This document shows, in pieces, positions 8,378 through 16,945 of a stretch of DNA of 64,000 bases (the first letter of the stretch is position 1; every line of letters starts with the position of its first letter). The notes below the pieces were generated by a model. That model was not told the DNA's origin. It worked only from the letters and a program-made list of their open reading frames with translations, and made no database searches. The position numbers and the translations under genes are program-made. Source of the stretch: Mycolicibacterium parafortuitum (lineage in GTDB: Bacteria > Actinomycetota > Actinomycetes > Mycobacteriales > Mycobacteriaceae); NCBI RefSeq assembly GCF_002086815.1, contig NZ_MVID01000008.1, positions 124,001 to 188,000 on the forward strand, in the 5' to 3' direction.

Positions 8378-9559
8378 CTACCGCCGAGTAACTTTCGCGG
8401 GCAGGTCCGCGGGCCGTGTGAGCTGGCGAAGTTCGGCGTCCAAGGCGGCAATCCGGCGCCCGATCTGCCGGTCCGCGGCGGTCTCCCCGACAGCCCCGGT
8501 TTCGGCGACGAGCAGCCCGGTCCCGATCCGCTCCTCAGCGGCGGCGCGCACCGCCGCGGCGGCCTCGCCGACCCATCCCGCCAGCACCGCCCGGTCGTGC
8601 AGCAGGGTCCGGGCCCGCACCACCCATGTCGTGGTCGCCAGCCCGGCGGCGGCACCGGCCACCAGCGCCACCGCGGTCAGCCCGGGTGCCAGGCCGGCCA
8701 CGAACCGGGTGACCACCAGCGCGACCCCGAGACCGAAGCCGGCGCCGAGCACCGCGGTCAGCCGGCGCTCCAGCCGCCACGACTGCGCGGGCGGTTCCAC
8801 CAGGTCGAGTTCGGCAGCGCCGGCGGACGGCAGTTGCCCGGTGCGCGCGGCGATGTCGTCGTCGACGCCGGCGAGGACGTCCGCGCAGCGCTGACGCGCC
8901 CGGGCCGGGAACCGCGCCAGCGCGCGCCGGTCTGCCGCGGCCGCGTCGTGCAGAAGTTCGGTGCGCAGCGCCGCGCACCGGCGCCGGGCGCCATGGGTCA
9001 GGGCCAGCCGGGCCTGCTGGGCGTCGTGGCGCCGCGCGGCCGCCTCGTCGAGGCGTGCCTGCCTGCGCGTGCGCACCAGCCGGTCCCGTTCCTCGCCGAG
9101 CCGGCCAAGTCGGGCCTGGGCGGCCAGCCGCGCCGCACGGGCATGCCGCGCCGGGTCGCCCAGCGCCGCGTCGAGCGCGGTGAGCACGTCGTCGACCTGT
9201 GGCTCTCCGAGCCGAGGCGCGGCCGCGGCACCGACCCAGGGCACACCCGCCAGCCGCACCGAACACCGTTGCGCGGTGGCCAGGTTGGCGTCGCGCACCC
9301 GCCGCCAGTCCCGATGGTCGTCGACCTTGGCGAGCACCGGGATCGTCACCGGGGTCCGGGCGGCGACGAGATCGGCCAGCGCACAATCGGATTCGGCCAT
9401 CGGCGCGACCGCGGAGACGACGAACAGCGCCGCGGCCGGTGAATCCTGCGGCGCCGGGCGCTCGGTGAACCGGTACGCCGAGGGGCGGCGGTTCAGTGCG
9501 GCCACCATCGCGCTGACCCCCGCCCGCGGCGGCCCGGCCACCACGACCAACGCGCTCAC
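8378..9559 (-). CDS. Dynamin-like GTPase-related membrane protein, degenerate P-loop (second of pair)
   Basis: 393 residues from a GTG overlapping the upstream stop (GTGA). Residues 1-90 look like a worn G domain: GPPRAGVSA at 9-17 in the P-loop place, and AKVD at 77-80 where NKxD is expected. Residues 140-215 are rich in Arg, Ala, Glu and Gln, compatible with a long helical or coiled-coil stalk. Two hydrophobic segments (about 267-286 and 293-315) form a probable membrane hairpin, as in bacterial dynamin-like proteins. Position matches M. tuberculosis Rv0209/Rv0210, which I recall only as conserved hypotheticals. Coupled expression with the preceding G-domain gene suggests a heteromeric membrane-remodelling pair; this is inference. 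Confidence 0.7.
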   Translation of the reverse strand: MSALVVVAGPPRAGVSAMVAALNRRPSAYRFTERPAPQDSPAAALFVVSAVAPMAESDCALADLVAARTPVTIPVLAKVDDHRDWRRVRDANLATAQRCSVRLAGVPWVGAAAAPRLGEPQVDDVLTALDAALGDPARHARAARLAAQARLGRLGEERDRLVRTRRQARLDEAAARRHDAQQARLALTHGARRRCAALRTELLHDAAAADRRALARFPARARQRCADVLAGVDDDIAARTGQLPSAGAAELDLVEPPAQSWRLERRLTAVLGAGFGLGVALVVTRFVAGLAPGLTAVALVAGAAAGLATTTWVVRARTLLHDRAVLAGWVGEAAAAVRAAAEERIGTGLLVAETGAVGETAADRQIGRRIAALDAELRQLTRPADLPAKVTRR

Positions 9560-10527
9560 CGTGACCTCGCCAGCAGGCGCAGCGAACCGCGGCTGACGTC
9601 GGCGGCGCCGCGGCGGTACAGCGCTGCCAGTGGGCCGTCGGCGTAGCGGCGCCATCGCACCGCGCGCCGCAGATGGGCGTCGGCGTCGTCACCCCGGTCG
9701 ATACGCAGTCCGCAACTCTCCAGGTGATCGACCGCGGCAGCCATCACCGCGACGACGACGGCGTCCGACACCAGGAACGCGCCGAGTTCGTCGTCGCGGG
9801 TCTCGATCGCCACCCGGGTCAGCTCGGCGACGACGGCGCGCACCCGGCGGTAGCCGACCTCGGGGGCGAACCCGGCCAGCGCCGCGACCACCTCGCCGCT
9901 GCGGCTGAGGGTCCGCAGTGCGGCCTCGACGTCGGCACCGCCCGCGCCGTCGGCGACCGCGAGGACGGCGCGGGCGGTGCCGTAGCGGTCCAGTCGGGCA
10001 AGCAGCCGCTGCCGCACCGGCGCGGGCACCGGATGCTCGCCGGCGACGAACGCGTCCACCGACGACAGGTCGGCCGGTGTCGCCGCCAGCGCACGCAGCG
10101 CCGCGAACAGCTCGTCGTCGATCTCCACGCCCGCTAGCAGCGCGACCATCGGCACCACGGGACGGCCCAGCGGCGCCGCGAGCCGGGCCGCGATGCGGTC
10201 GGCCTCGGCAGGCGGCCCGCCCCGCACCCGGCCTGCCAGATCGGCCTTGTTCAACACGACCAGCGCCGGCCCGTCCGTCGCGAGCAGCGCCCGGTCCTCG
10301 GGCTTGACGGCCTCGGCGACCACGACGACCCGCACGTCGGCACGGGCCGAATCAGCCACCCGCAGCCCTGCCGCGGCCAATGCCTGGGCCACCGCGTGCC
10401 GTCCGGTGCCCGGCCGGCCGCGGACCTCGACCGTCAGCGGCGCGCGCACCCGCTCGGCGGCCGCTCTCACCGCGGGACGCGGCGTGCGCTCGGCGAACTC
10501 CGTGATTACGTCGGTGAAAATCGGCAT
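9556..10527 (-). CDS. GTPase-domain protein, first of a tandem dynamin-like pair
   Basis: 323 residues from ATG 10527, chosen for a GGGGAG seven bases upstream. A P-loop-like GRPGTGRH (residues 37-44) has Arg where Walker A needs Lys and His where Ser/Thr is expected, while the G4 motif NKAD (92-95) is intact. The rest is helical, without a clear membrane segment. The combination resembles bacterial dynamin-like GTPases encoded as neighbouring pairs. It is the first gene of the operon, divergent from trmB. Whether it hydrolyses GTP is doubtful given the Walker A change. Orthologous to an uncharacterised gene between pckA and trmB in other mycobacteria (recalled). Confidence 0.7.
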   Translation of the reverse strand: MPIFTDVITEFAERTPRPAVRAAAERVRAPLTVEVRGRPGTGRHAVAQALAAAGLRVADSARADVRVVVVAEAVKPEDRALLATDGPALVVLNKADLAGRVRGGPPAEADRIAARLAAPLGRPVVPMVALLAGVEIDDELFAALRALAATPADLSSVDAFVAGEHPVPAPVRQRLLARLDRYGTARAVLAVADGAGGADVEAALRTLSRSGEVVAALAGFAPEVGYRRVRAVVAELTRVAIETRDDELGAFLVSDAVVVAVMAAAVDHLESCGLRIDRGDDADAHLRRAVRWRRYADGPLAALYRRGAADVSRGSLRLLARSR

Positions 10528-10623
10528 GGCCCGCTCCCCGGTCGGCACGGCGTTCCCTCACCGAAAATCGTGGCACCGGCCGGAGGTGGCCGACGACACA
10601 TCTTTTTGCCGATCGGCAGGCGG

Positions 10624-10639
10624 GGTACTTCCATGTACC
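10624..10639. promoter_or_regulatory. Small inverted repeat in the GTPase/trmB divergent promoter region
   Basis: GGTAC and GTACC arms separated by six bases, located 58 bases before the trmB start within a 169-base intergenic region that must hold promoters in both directions. It is too short to be confident; no regulator is suggested by the neighbours. Confidence 0.25.
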
Positions 10640-10696
10640 AGGAGAAGGCAACTGTTGGGTATCAATCTGTAACACGATGCGGGGAGCATGCTCTTG

Positions 10697-11506
10697 ATGA
10701 GCGACCATGGACGGATGGATTCGACGGGTTCTGAGGTCGCCGCGTCCGTGGCGCCGGAGCCCGACCAACCCGACACAGAAGCCGCGCACCCCCATTTCCA
10801 CCGCCGGGTGACCAGCTTCCGCGCCCGCCGCTCCTCCATCTCGGACAACCAGCAGGCCGTCTGGGACCGGCTGTGGCCGCAGCTGGGCACCCAGGCCCGC
10901 GACGGCGACGAACCGGCCGGACCGCTCGACACCACGCCGGCGGGCCGGCTCGATACTGGCGCCTGGTTCGGCAGGCACGCCCCAGTGATCCTGGAGATCG
11001 GCTGCGGCACCGGCACCTCGACGCTGGCGATGGCCCAGGCCGAACCCGACCTCGACGTCGTCGCGGTCGAGGTCTACCGCAAGGGGTTGGCGCAGCTGCT
11101 CAGCGCGATCGACCGCACGGGCACCACCAACATCCGGATGGTCCGCGGCGACGGCGTCGACGTCCTCACCTATATGTTCGGCCCCGCGTCGCTGACCGGG
11201 GTGCGGGTGTTCTTCCCCGACCCGTGGCCCAAGGCCCGCCACCACAAGCGGCGGCTGCTGCAGACCGACACCGTCGCGCTGATCGCCGACCGGCTGCGTC
11301 CCGGCGGGGTGCTGCACGCCGCCACCGACCACCAGGGCTACGCCGAGCACATCGCCGAGGTCGGCGACGCCGAACCGCGGCTGCGCCGCATCGCGATGGA
11401 CTCCGACCGGCTCCCGATGTCGGTGCACCGCCCCGTCACCAAGTACGAACGCAAGGCCCTCGCCGGTCCGGTCGTGACCGAGCTGCTGTGGGAGAGAACG
11501 CCGTGA
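10697..11506 (+). CDS. trmB: tRNA (guanine-N7-)-methyltransferase
   Basis: 269-residue SAM-dependent enzyme that makes 7-methylguanosine at position 46 of tRNA. The SAM-binding LEIGCGTGTST and the family signature FFPDPWPKARHHKRR are present, followed by the C-terminal HATDHQGYAEH. A GGGGAG at 10681-10686 is only one base from ATG 10688 but ten from ATG 10697, so 10697 is preferred. A non-conserved N-terminal tail of about 45 residues precedes the fold. It overlaps the NYN gene by four bases and begins the mmpL3 transcription unit, as in M. tuberculosis (Rv0208c-Rv0206c). Confidence 0.95.
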   Translation: MSDHGRMDSTGSEVAASVAPEPDQPDTEAAHPHFHRRVTSFRARRSSISDNQQAVWDRLWPQLGTQARDGDEPAGPLDTTPAGRLDTGAWFGRHAPVILEIGCGTGTSTLAMAQAEPDLDVVAVEVYRKGLAQLLSAIDRTGTTNIRMVRGDGVDVLTYMFGPASLTGVRVFFPDPWPKARHHKRRLLQTDTVALIADRLRPGGVLHAATDHQGYAEHIAEVGDAEPRLRRIAMDSDRLPMSVHRPVTKYERKALAGPVVTELLWERTP

Positions 11507-12216
11507 GCATGACCGAGAACATCCCGTCGCTCACCGACGTGGACGACACCGCGGACGGCGGCGGGAACACCCCCACCGAGACCGCGGCCCGGGTGCTGCT
11601 GGTCTGGGATGCGCCGAACCTGGACATGGGGCTGGGCTCGATCCTCGGCGGCCGTCCCACCGCCGCGCACCGCCCTCGGTTCGACGCCCTGGGCCGCTGG
11701 TTGCTGTCCCGCACTGCCGACCTGTCCTCGTCCTACGCCGAGAGTGGCCGGTCGGTGCCGCTGGAACCCGAGGCGACGGTGTTCACCAACATCGCCCCCG
11801 GCAGCGCGGACGTCGTCCGGCCCTGGGTGGAGGCGCTGCGCAACGTCGGCTTCGCGGTGTTCGCCAAGCCCAAGATCGACGAGGACAGCGACGTCGACAG
11901 CGATATGCTGGCCCACATCGCGCTTCGTCGCCGCGAGGGTCTGGCCGGTCTGATCGTGGCCTCGGCCGACGGTCAGGCGTTCAAACTGCCGCTGGAGGAC
12001 ATCGCCAGAACAGGCGTCGAGGTCCAGGTGCTCGGATTTCGCGAACATGCCAGTTGGGCGTTAGCGTCGGATACCTTGGAGTTCGTCGACCTGGAGGACA
12101 TCCCTGGTGTCTTCCGGGAACCGCTACCGAGAATCGGACTCGATTCGCTACCCGAGCAGGGCGCATGGCTGCAGCCATTCCGGCCGCTGTCGTCGCTACT
12201 GACCTCGCGCGTCTAG
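11503..12216 (+). CDS. NYN-domain (PIN-like) putative ribonuclease
   Basis: 237 residues from a GTG overlapping the trmB stop (GTGA), with GGAGAG six bases ahead; ATG 11509 is an alternative. The core begins LLVWDAPNLDMG, the Asp plus Asn pattern of the NYN/PIN nuclease fold, and continues with conserved acidic patches (KPKIDEDSDVDSDM, then IVASADGQAF) that would ligate metal. Counterpart of Rv0207c, recalled as a conserved gene beside mmpL3 whose function I do not know. Translational coupling to trmB hints at RNA processing or tRNA quality control. Mmp-type membrane features are absent; the protein is cytosolic. Confidence 0.85.
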   Translation: MSMTENIPSLTDVDDTADGGGNTPTETAARVLLVWDAPNLDMGLGSILGGRPTAAHRPRFDALGRWLLSRTADLSSSYAESGRSVPLEPEATVFTNIAPGSADVVRPWVEALRNVGFAVFAKPKIDEDSDVDSDMLAHIALRRREGLAGLIVASADGQAFKLPLEDIARTGVEVQVLGFREHASWALASDTLEFVDLEDIPGVFREPLPRIGLDSLPEQGAWLQPFRPLSSLLTSRV

Positions 12217-12277
12217 ACATACAAGAGTTTCGGTTTCGACGTGCGCGGACCGACGACATGAACTGAAGGAGCTGAAC

Positions 12278-15200
12278 GTGTTCGCCTGGTGGGGTCGAAC
12301 GGTGTACCAGTACCGATACATAGTGATCGGTGTCATGGTCGCACTGTGCCTGGGCGGCGGCGTCTACGGCATGAGCCTGGGACAGCACGTCACCCAGAGC
12401 GGTTTCTACGACGAGGGCAGCCAGTCCGTCCACGCGTCGCTGGTGTCCGACGAGGCCTACGGCCGTGACCGGGCGAGCCATGTCGTCGCGATCCTCACGC
12501 CGCCCGACGGCGAGAAGGTCGACAACCCGCAGTGGCAGGAGAAGGTCACCGGTGAGCTGAACGACCTCGTCTCCGACAACGAAGACCGGATCGTCAGCTG
12601 GGTCGGCTGGTTGCGTGCGCCCAACGCCGAGTCCGAGACGGTCCAGCAGATGAAGACCGAGGATCTGTCCAAGACCTTCATCAGCGTCCCGCTCCAGGGC
12701 GACGACGACGACGAGATCCTGAAGAACTACCAGGCCATCGAACCGCAGCTCTCCGAGGTCAACGACGGCCGCATCCAGCTGGCCGGACTCCAGCCGTTGG
12801 CCAGCGAACTCACCGGAACCATCGGCGAAGACCAGAAGCGCGCCGAGGTGGCTGCCATCCCGCTGGTCTGCGTGGTGCTGTTCTTCGTCTTCGGCGGTGT
12901 GATCGCCGCGGCCCTGCCCGGCATCATCGGTGGCCTGACGATCGCCGGCGCGCTGGGCATCATGCGGTTGTTCGCCGAGTTCATGCCGGTGCACTTCTTC
13001 GCCCAACCGGTCGTCACGCTGATGGGCCTCGGTATCGCGATCGACTACGGCCTGTTCATGGTGAGCCGGTTCCGCGAGGAGATCGCCGAGGGCTACGACA
13101 CCGAGGCGGCTGTCCGGCGCGCCGTGATGACCTCGGGCCGCACCGTGATGTTCTCGGCCGTCATCCTGGTGGCGTCCTCGGTGCCGCTGCTGCTGTTCCC
13201 GCAGGGCTTCCTGAAGTCGATCACCTACGCGATCATCGCGTCGGTCATGCTGGCCGCGATCCTGTCGGTGACCGTGCTGCCTGCCGCGCTGGCCATCCTC
13301 GGTCCCCGGGTCGACGCGCTCGGCGTGCGCTGGCTCCTGAAATTCATCAACAACGAGGTCTCCTCGGATCCGTCGAACACCCGCACCAACGCGCTGGCGA
13401 TCGCGTCGATCCCGGCAGGCCTGCTGGTGCCGCCGGTGGGCATCGCGCTGGGGCATCTGGCCCGCAAGCGCATCAAGCAGTCCGGTGAGCAGGGGCTCCC
13501 GCTGACGCTGATCGGATTGACGCTCGGCTACCTGGGCACCCTCGGCGGAATCGCCTACCTCGCCATCGCCAACAGGGAGTCCCTGGGCGACGGCCTGTAC
13601 TGGGTCCTGATCGGCGCCGTCATCTTCGTCGCCATCATCGCCGGCGGGCTGGCTCTGGCGCGGTACGTCCCACTGGCCCGCGGGCCGATCGTGTGGTGGA
13701 TCGAATGGCTGGCAGAGAAGACGCAGAAGACCAAGACGCGCGCCGAGGTCGAGAAGGGCTTCTGGGGCAAGCTGGTCAACGTCGTGATGAAGCGGCCGAT
13801 CGCGTTCGCCGCGCCGATCCTGATCGGCATGATCCTGCTGATCCTCCCGCTGGGCCAGCTGTCCCTCGGCGGTATCAGCGAGAAGTACCTGCCGCCGGAC
13901 AACAGCGTCCGGACGGCGCAGGAGGACTTCGACCGCACCTTCCCCGGCTTCCGTACCGAGCCGCTGACGCTGGTGATCGAACGCACCGACGGCGAGCCGG
14001 TCACCGACCAGCAGCTCGCCGAGGTCCGTGCGAAGGCGATGACCGTCAACGGCTTCATCGACCCGGACAACGATCCGTCCAAGATGTGGCAGGAGCGCGC
14101 CGCCCAGGACACCGGAACGAAGGATCCGTCGATCCGGGTTCTGCAGAACGGCCTGGTCAACCGCAACGACGCGGCCCAGAAGATCGACGAGCTGCGCTCC
14201 ATCCAGCCGCCACGCGGTCTGGAGATCTCGGTGGGCGGCACGCCCGCGCTGGAGCAGGACAGTATCCACAGCCTGTTCGACAAGCTGCCGCTGATGGCGG
14301 TAGTGCTGATCGTCACGACGACGATCCTGATGTTCCTCGCGTTCGGCTCGGTGGTGCTGCCGATCAAGGCCGCGCTGATGAGCGCGCTGACGCTCGGCTC
14401 GACGATGGGCATCCTGACCTGGATGTTCGTCGACGGGCACGGCGCCGGACTGATGAACTACACGCCGCAGCCGCTGATGGCGCCGATGATCGGCCTGATC
14501 ATCGCGGTGATCTGGGGCCTGTCCACCGACTACGAGGTGTTCCTGGTGTCCCGCATGGTCGAGGCCCGCGAACGCGGCCTGTCGACCGCCGAGGCGATCC
14601 GGATCGGCACCGCGACCACGGGCCGCCTGATCACCGGCGCCGCGCTGGTGCTCGCCGTCGTGGCCGGGGCGTTCGTGTTCTCCGACCTGGTGATGATGAA
14701 GTACCTGGCGTTCGGCCTGCTGATCGCGCTGCTGCTGGACGCGACGATCATCCGGATGTTCCTGGTGCCCGCGATCATGAAGCTGCTCGGCGACGATTGC
14801 TGGTGGGCGCCGCGCTGGATGAAGCGACTGCAGGAGCGCCTCGGCCTCGGCGAGACCGAGCTGCCCGACGAGCGCAAGCGCCCGGTGGTCCGCGAGGAGC
14901 GCGACGAGCCGGCCGAGGCGCTGGTCGGTGCCGGTGGACCGCCGGTGATGGCCGCCGCGCGGGCCCTGCCGCACGACCCGACCCATCCCGCGCCCGGACG
15001 TCCGGCGCCGGTGCGGCCGCCGGCCACCACGACGCGGATGAACACGCCGGGTTACCCGGTGGACCCGGCGGTTGCGGGGACCACGCGGATCCCGGCCCCG
15101 CCGCGGCCCCCGGTCGCGCCTCCCCCGCCGCCTCCGCCCGCCGACGAACCGCAGACCACGCGGCTGTCGGTCGCGAAGAACGCGGTGCGCAACGCCGTCA

Positions 15201-15643
15201 GCGGCGCCGCCGCGGCCGCGCGGGGAGCCATGCCGTCCTCGACGCCGTCGTCGACATCCCAGCCCCCGTCGGCCCAGCCCTCGTCGGCCCAGCCCTCGTC
15301 GGCGCCGGGTCGCGAGGACCGCGAGATCGAGTCCTGGCTCGGTGATCTGCGCGGCGGCGACAAGTCGGATACGGCGGCACCGCAGCCGATGCGCCCGTCC
15401 GCGGAGCCGACCCGGGCGATCGGCAACGCAGACGACACGACGCAGGCCGAGGACGACTCCGACGACGCGGCGACCAGGGCGATCCCGGCGCAGCGCCCAC
15501 CGGACGCCGAGACCGCGACCGAGAAGCTCAACACCCGGCCCGATACCGAGACACCGCCCCGCGGTGGTGACGAGAAGACCCGCCGCGGCAGCGGTCCCGG
15601 GGTCAGCGCGCAGGATCTGCTGCGCCGCGAAGGCCGGCTGTAG
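12278..15643 (+). CDS. mmpL3: MmpL3 trehalose monomycolate transporter with extra membrane insert
   Basis: 1121-residue RND-type inner-membrane transporter that flips trehalose monomycolate for outer-membrane assembly; essential in mycobacteria. GTG start with AAGGAG upstream. Proton-relay pairs are Asp256-Tyr257 (LGIAIDYGLF), identical in number to M. tuberculosis, and Asp751-Tyr752 (GLSTDYEVF), where M. tuberculosis has 645-646. The 106-residue shift comes from an insert near residues 356-472, between the sixth and seventh membrane helices of the standard protein. This insert contains a DUF4190-like unit (370-432) and a further hydrophobic segment (440-464). From about 850 on the tail is Pro-rich, disordered and cytosolic, longer than usual. 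Transcribed after trmB and the NYN gene. Confidence 0.97.
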   Translation: MFAWWGRTVYQYRYIVIGVMVALCLGGGVYGMSLGQHVTQSGFYDEGSQSVHASLVSDEAYGRDRASHVVAILTPPDGEKVDNPQWQEKVTGELNDLVSDNEDRIVSWVGWLRAPNAESETVQQMKTEDLSKTFISVPLQGDDDDEILKNYQAIEPQLSEVNDGRIQLAGLQPLASELTGTIGEDQKRAEVAAIPLVCVVLFFVFGGVIAAALPGIIGGLTIAGALGIMRLFAEFMPVHFFAQPVVTLMGLGIAIDYGLFMVSRFREEIAEGYDTEAAVRRAVMTSGRTVMFSAVILVASSVPLLLFPQGFLKSITYAIIASVMLAAILSVTVLPAALAILGPRVDALGVRWLLKFINNEVSSDPSNTRTNALAIASIPAGLLVPPVGIALGHLARKRIKQSGEQGLPLTLIGLTLGYLGTLGGIAYLAIANRESLGDGLYWVLIGAVIFVAIIAGGLALARYVPLARGPIVWWIEWLAEKTQKTKTRAEVEKGFWGKLVNVVMKRPIAFAAPILIGMILLILPLGQLSLGGISEKYLPPDNSVRTAQEDFDRTFPGFRTEPLTLVIERTDGEPVTDQQLAEVRAKAMTVNGFIDPDNDPSKMWQERAAQDTGTKDPSIRVLQNGLVNRNDAAQKIDELRSIQPPRGLEISVGGTPALEQDSIHSLFDKLPLMAVVLIVTTTILMFLAFGSVVLPIKAALMSALTLGSTMGILTWMFVDGHGAGLMNYTPQPLMAPMIGLIIAVIWGLSTDYEVFLVSRMVEARERGLSTAEAIRIGTATTGRLITGAALVLAVVAGAFVFSDLVMMKYLAFGLLIALLLDATIIRMFLVPAIMKLLGDDCWWAPRWMKRLQERLGLGETELPDERKRPVVREERDEPAEALVGAGGPPVMAAARALPHDPTHPAPGRPAPVRPPATTTRMNTPGYPVDPAVAGTTRIPAPPRPPVAPPPPPPPADEPQTTRLSVAKNAVRNAVSGAAAAARGAMPSSTPSSTSQPPSAQPSSAQPSSAPGREDREIESWLGDLRGGDKSDTAAPQPMRPSAEPTRAIGNADDTTQAEDDSDDAATRAIPAQRPPDAETATEKLNTRPDTETPPRGGDEKTRRGSGPGVSAQDLLRREGRL
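13385..13573 (+). other. DUF4190-like domain inserted in MmpL3
   Basis: Codes for MmpL3 residues 370-432. The order of features (NALAIASI, a hydrophobic run broken by VPPVG, GHLARKRIKQSGEQG, then LIGLTLGYLGTLGG) matches the small two-helix DUF4190 domain common in actinobacterial membrane proteins. The conserved MmpL3 sequence stops at about VDALGVRWLLK before it and resumes at about AEKTQKTKTR after it, from my memory of the M. tuberculosis and M. smegmatis proteins, where a short loop joins the two. Frame and base composition are continuous with the rest of the gene. Confidence 0.7.
15260..15304 (+). repeat. Three tandem 15-base units in the mmpL3 tail
   Basis: CAGCCCYCGTCGGCS occurs three times head to tail, encoding Q-P-P/S-S-A repeats in the disordered C-terminal region. 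Being a multiple of three it can expand or contract by slippage without breaking the frame. Confidence 0.8.
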
Positions 15644-15716
15644 CCGACCGCGGTCGCTTCGCGAGACGGCCGTCACGGTAGTGATCGGGGCCTGACCGCG
15701 ACTGTGGTGGCGCCGG

Positions 15717-16868
15717 CTATTCGCGGGTCTCGACGTCGTCGGGTTCGGCGTTGACCAGGCCCTCGTCCTCGGCCTCGAACGCCTCCTCGCGGGCGGCGGG
15801 GTCGTCGGCGAGGAGCACCCGGATCGCGCTGTTCAGGAACGCCAGCACCGGCACGGCCAGAAGTGCGCCGACGATACCGGCCAGCACGCCACCGCCGGCG
15901 ATCGCGAGCACGATCGCCAGCGGGTGGATCGCGACGGCACGGCCCATCACCAGCGGCTGCAGCACATGGCCTTCCAGCTGCTGCACCGCGATGATCAGCC
16001 CGAACGTGATCAGCGCGTAGATCCAGCCCTTCGCGATCAGCGCGACGATGACCGCCAGGAAGCCCGTGACGACGGCGCCGACGAGCGGGATGAACGCGCC
16101 CATGAACACCAGCGACGCCAGCGGCAGCGCCAGAGGGACACCCATGATCGCCAGGCCCACGCCGATTCCGATCGCGTCGACGGCGGCCACCAGGAACGTC
16201 GCCCGTACATAGCCGATCAGCGAGCGGAACCCGGCCCGGCCGGCGTCATGCACCCGGTCGCGGACGTGCACCGGGAAGATCCGGGTGACGAAGCCGAAGA
16301 TGTTGCGGCCACCGTGCAGCAGGAAGATCAGCGTGAAGAACACCAGCAGCGCGCCGGTGACGATCTCGGTCAGCGTGCCCGCCGTGGACAGCGCCCCGCT
16401 GGTCAGCTTCTCCTGGTTGCTCTGCAGCGCCTCGATCGCCGTGTCGCGGGCCTGGTTGATCTGCTGGTCGCTGACCTGCAGCGGCCCGTCGGTGAGCCAC
16501 CTGCCGACACCCTCGATGCTGGTCGAGACCTGGCTGACCAGATCGGGTGCGCCCTCGACGAACTGGGTGACGACGAACGCCAGCAAGCCACCGAACAGCG
16601 AGAACCCGGTCAGCAGCACGAGCGCCACCGCGCCTCCGCGCGGTGCGCCGCGCCGGTCCAGGAAGTCGACGACGGGCAGCAGCAGCGCCGCGATGATCGT
16701 CGCGAGCGCCACCGGCACCACCAGGATCTCCAGGCGCAGCACCACCCACAGCACCGTGAGCACCGCGGCGAAGATCACCAGCAGGCGCCACGACCATGCG
16801 GCGGCGCGGCGGACGAAGGGGCTGACCGACTCGTCGGCGAAAGAGTCAAAGGACGGACGAGCAGACAT
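15717..16868 (-). CDS. AI-2E family (PerM/UPF0118) membrane permease
   Basis: 383 residues with about eight membrane helices: two near residues 25-65, a third around 85-105, a soluble helical stretch from 110 to 165, then five more to about residue 350. Conserved family landmarks are the late block [12 protein letters not shown] and [18 protein letters not shown]. The AI-2E exporter family includes transporters and ion exchangers; a substrate cannot be assigned. The tail from 350 is acidic and likely cytosolic. It is convergent with mmpL3 and divergent from the flippase-like gene, in the position of M. tuberculosis Rv0205. The Shine-Dalgarno before ATG 16868 is weak. Confidence 0.88.
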   Translation of the reverse strand: MSARPSFDSFADESVSPFVRRAAAWSWRLLVIFAAVLTVLWVVLRLEILVVPVALATIIAALLLPVVDFLDRRGAPRGGAVALVLLTGFSLFGGLLAFVVTQFVEGAPDLVSQVSTSIEGVGRWLTDGPLQVSDQQINQARDTAIEALQSNQEKLTSGALSTAGTLTEIVTGALLVFFTLIFLLHGGRNIFGFVTRIFPVHVRDRVHDAGRAGFRSLIGYVRATFLVAAVDAIGIGVGLAIMGVPLALPLASLVFMGAFIPLVGAVVTGFLAVIVALIAKGWIYALITFGLIIAVQQLEGHVLQPLVMGRAVAIHPLAIVLAIAGGGVLAGIVGALLAVPVLAFLNSAIRVLLADDPAAREEAFEAEDEGLVNAEPDDVETRE

Positions 16869-16945
16869 TCCGGTAGCGTAACGGCGCTGCGCTACCGCGC
16901 CTTGGATCTGCGATTCCTGTGAACTCGCGGCTTACCCTGTAGGGC

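Noticed and set aside
11981..15676. A 1231-codon open frame antisense to mmpL3
   Set aside because: High-GC codon bias keeps antisense frames open; the translation is Arg/Gln/His-rich low-complexity without motifs, and mmpL3 on the other strand is certain.
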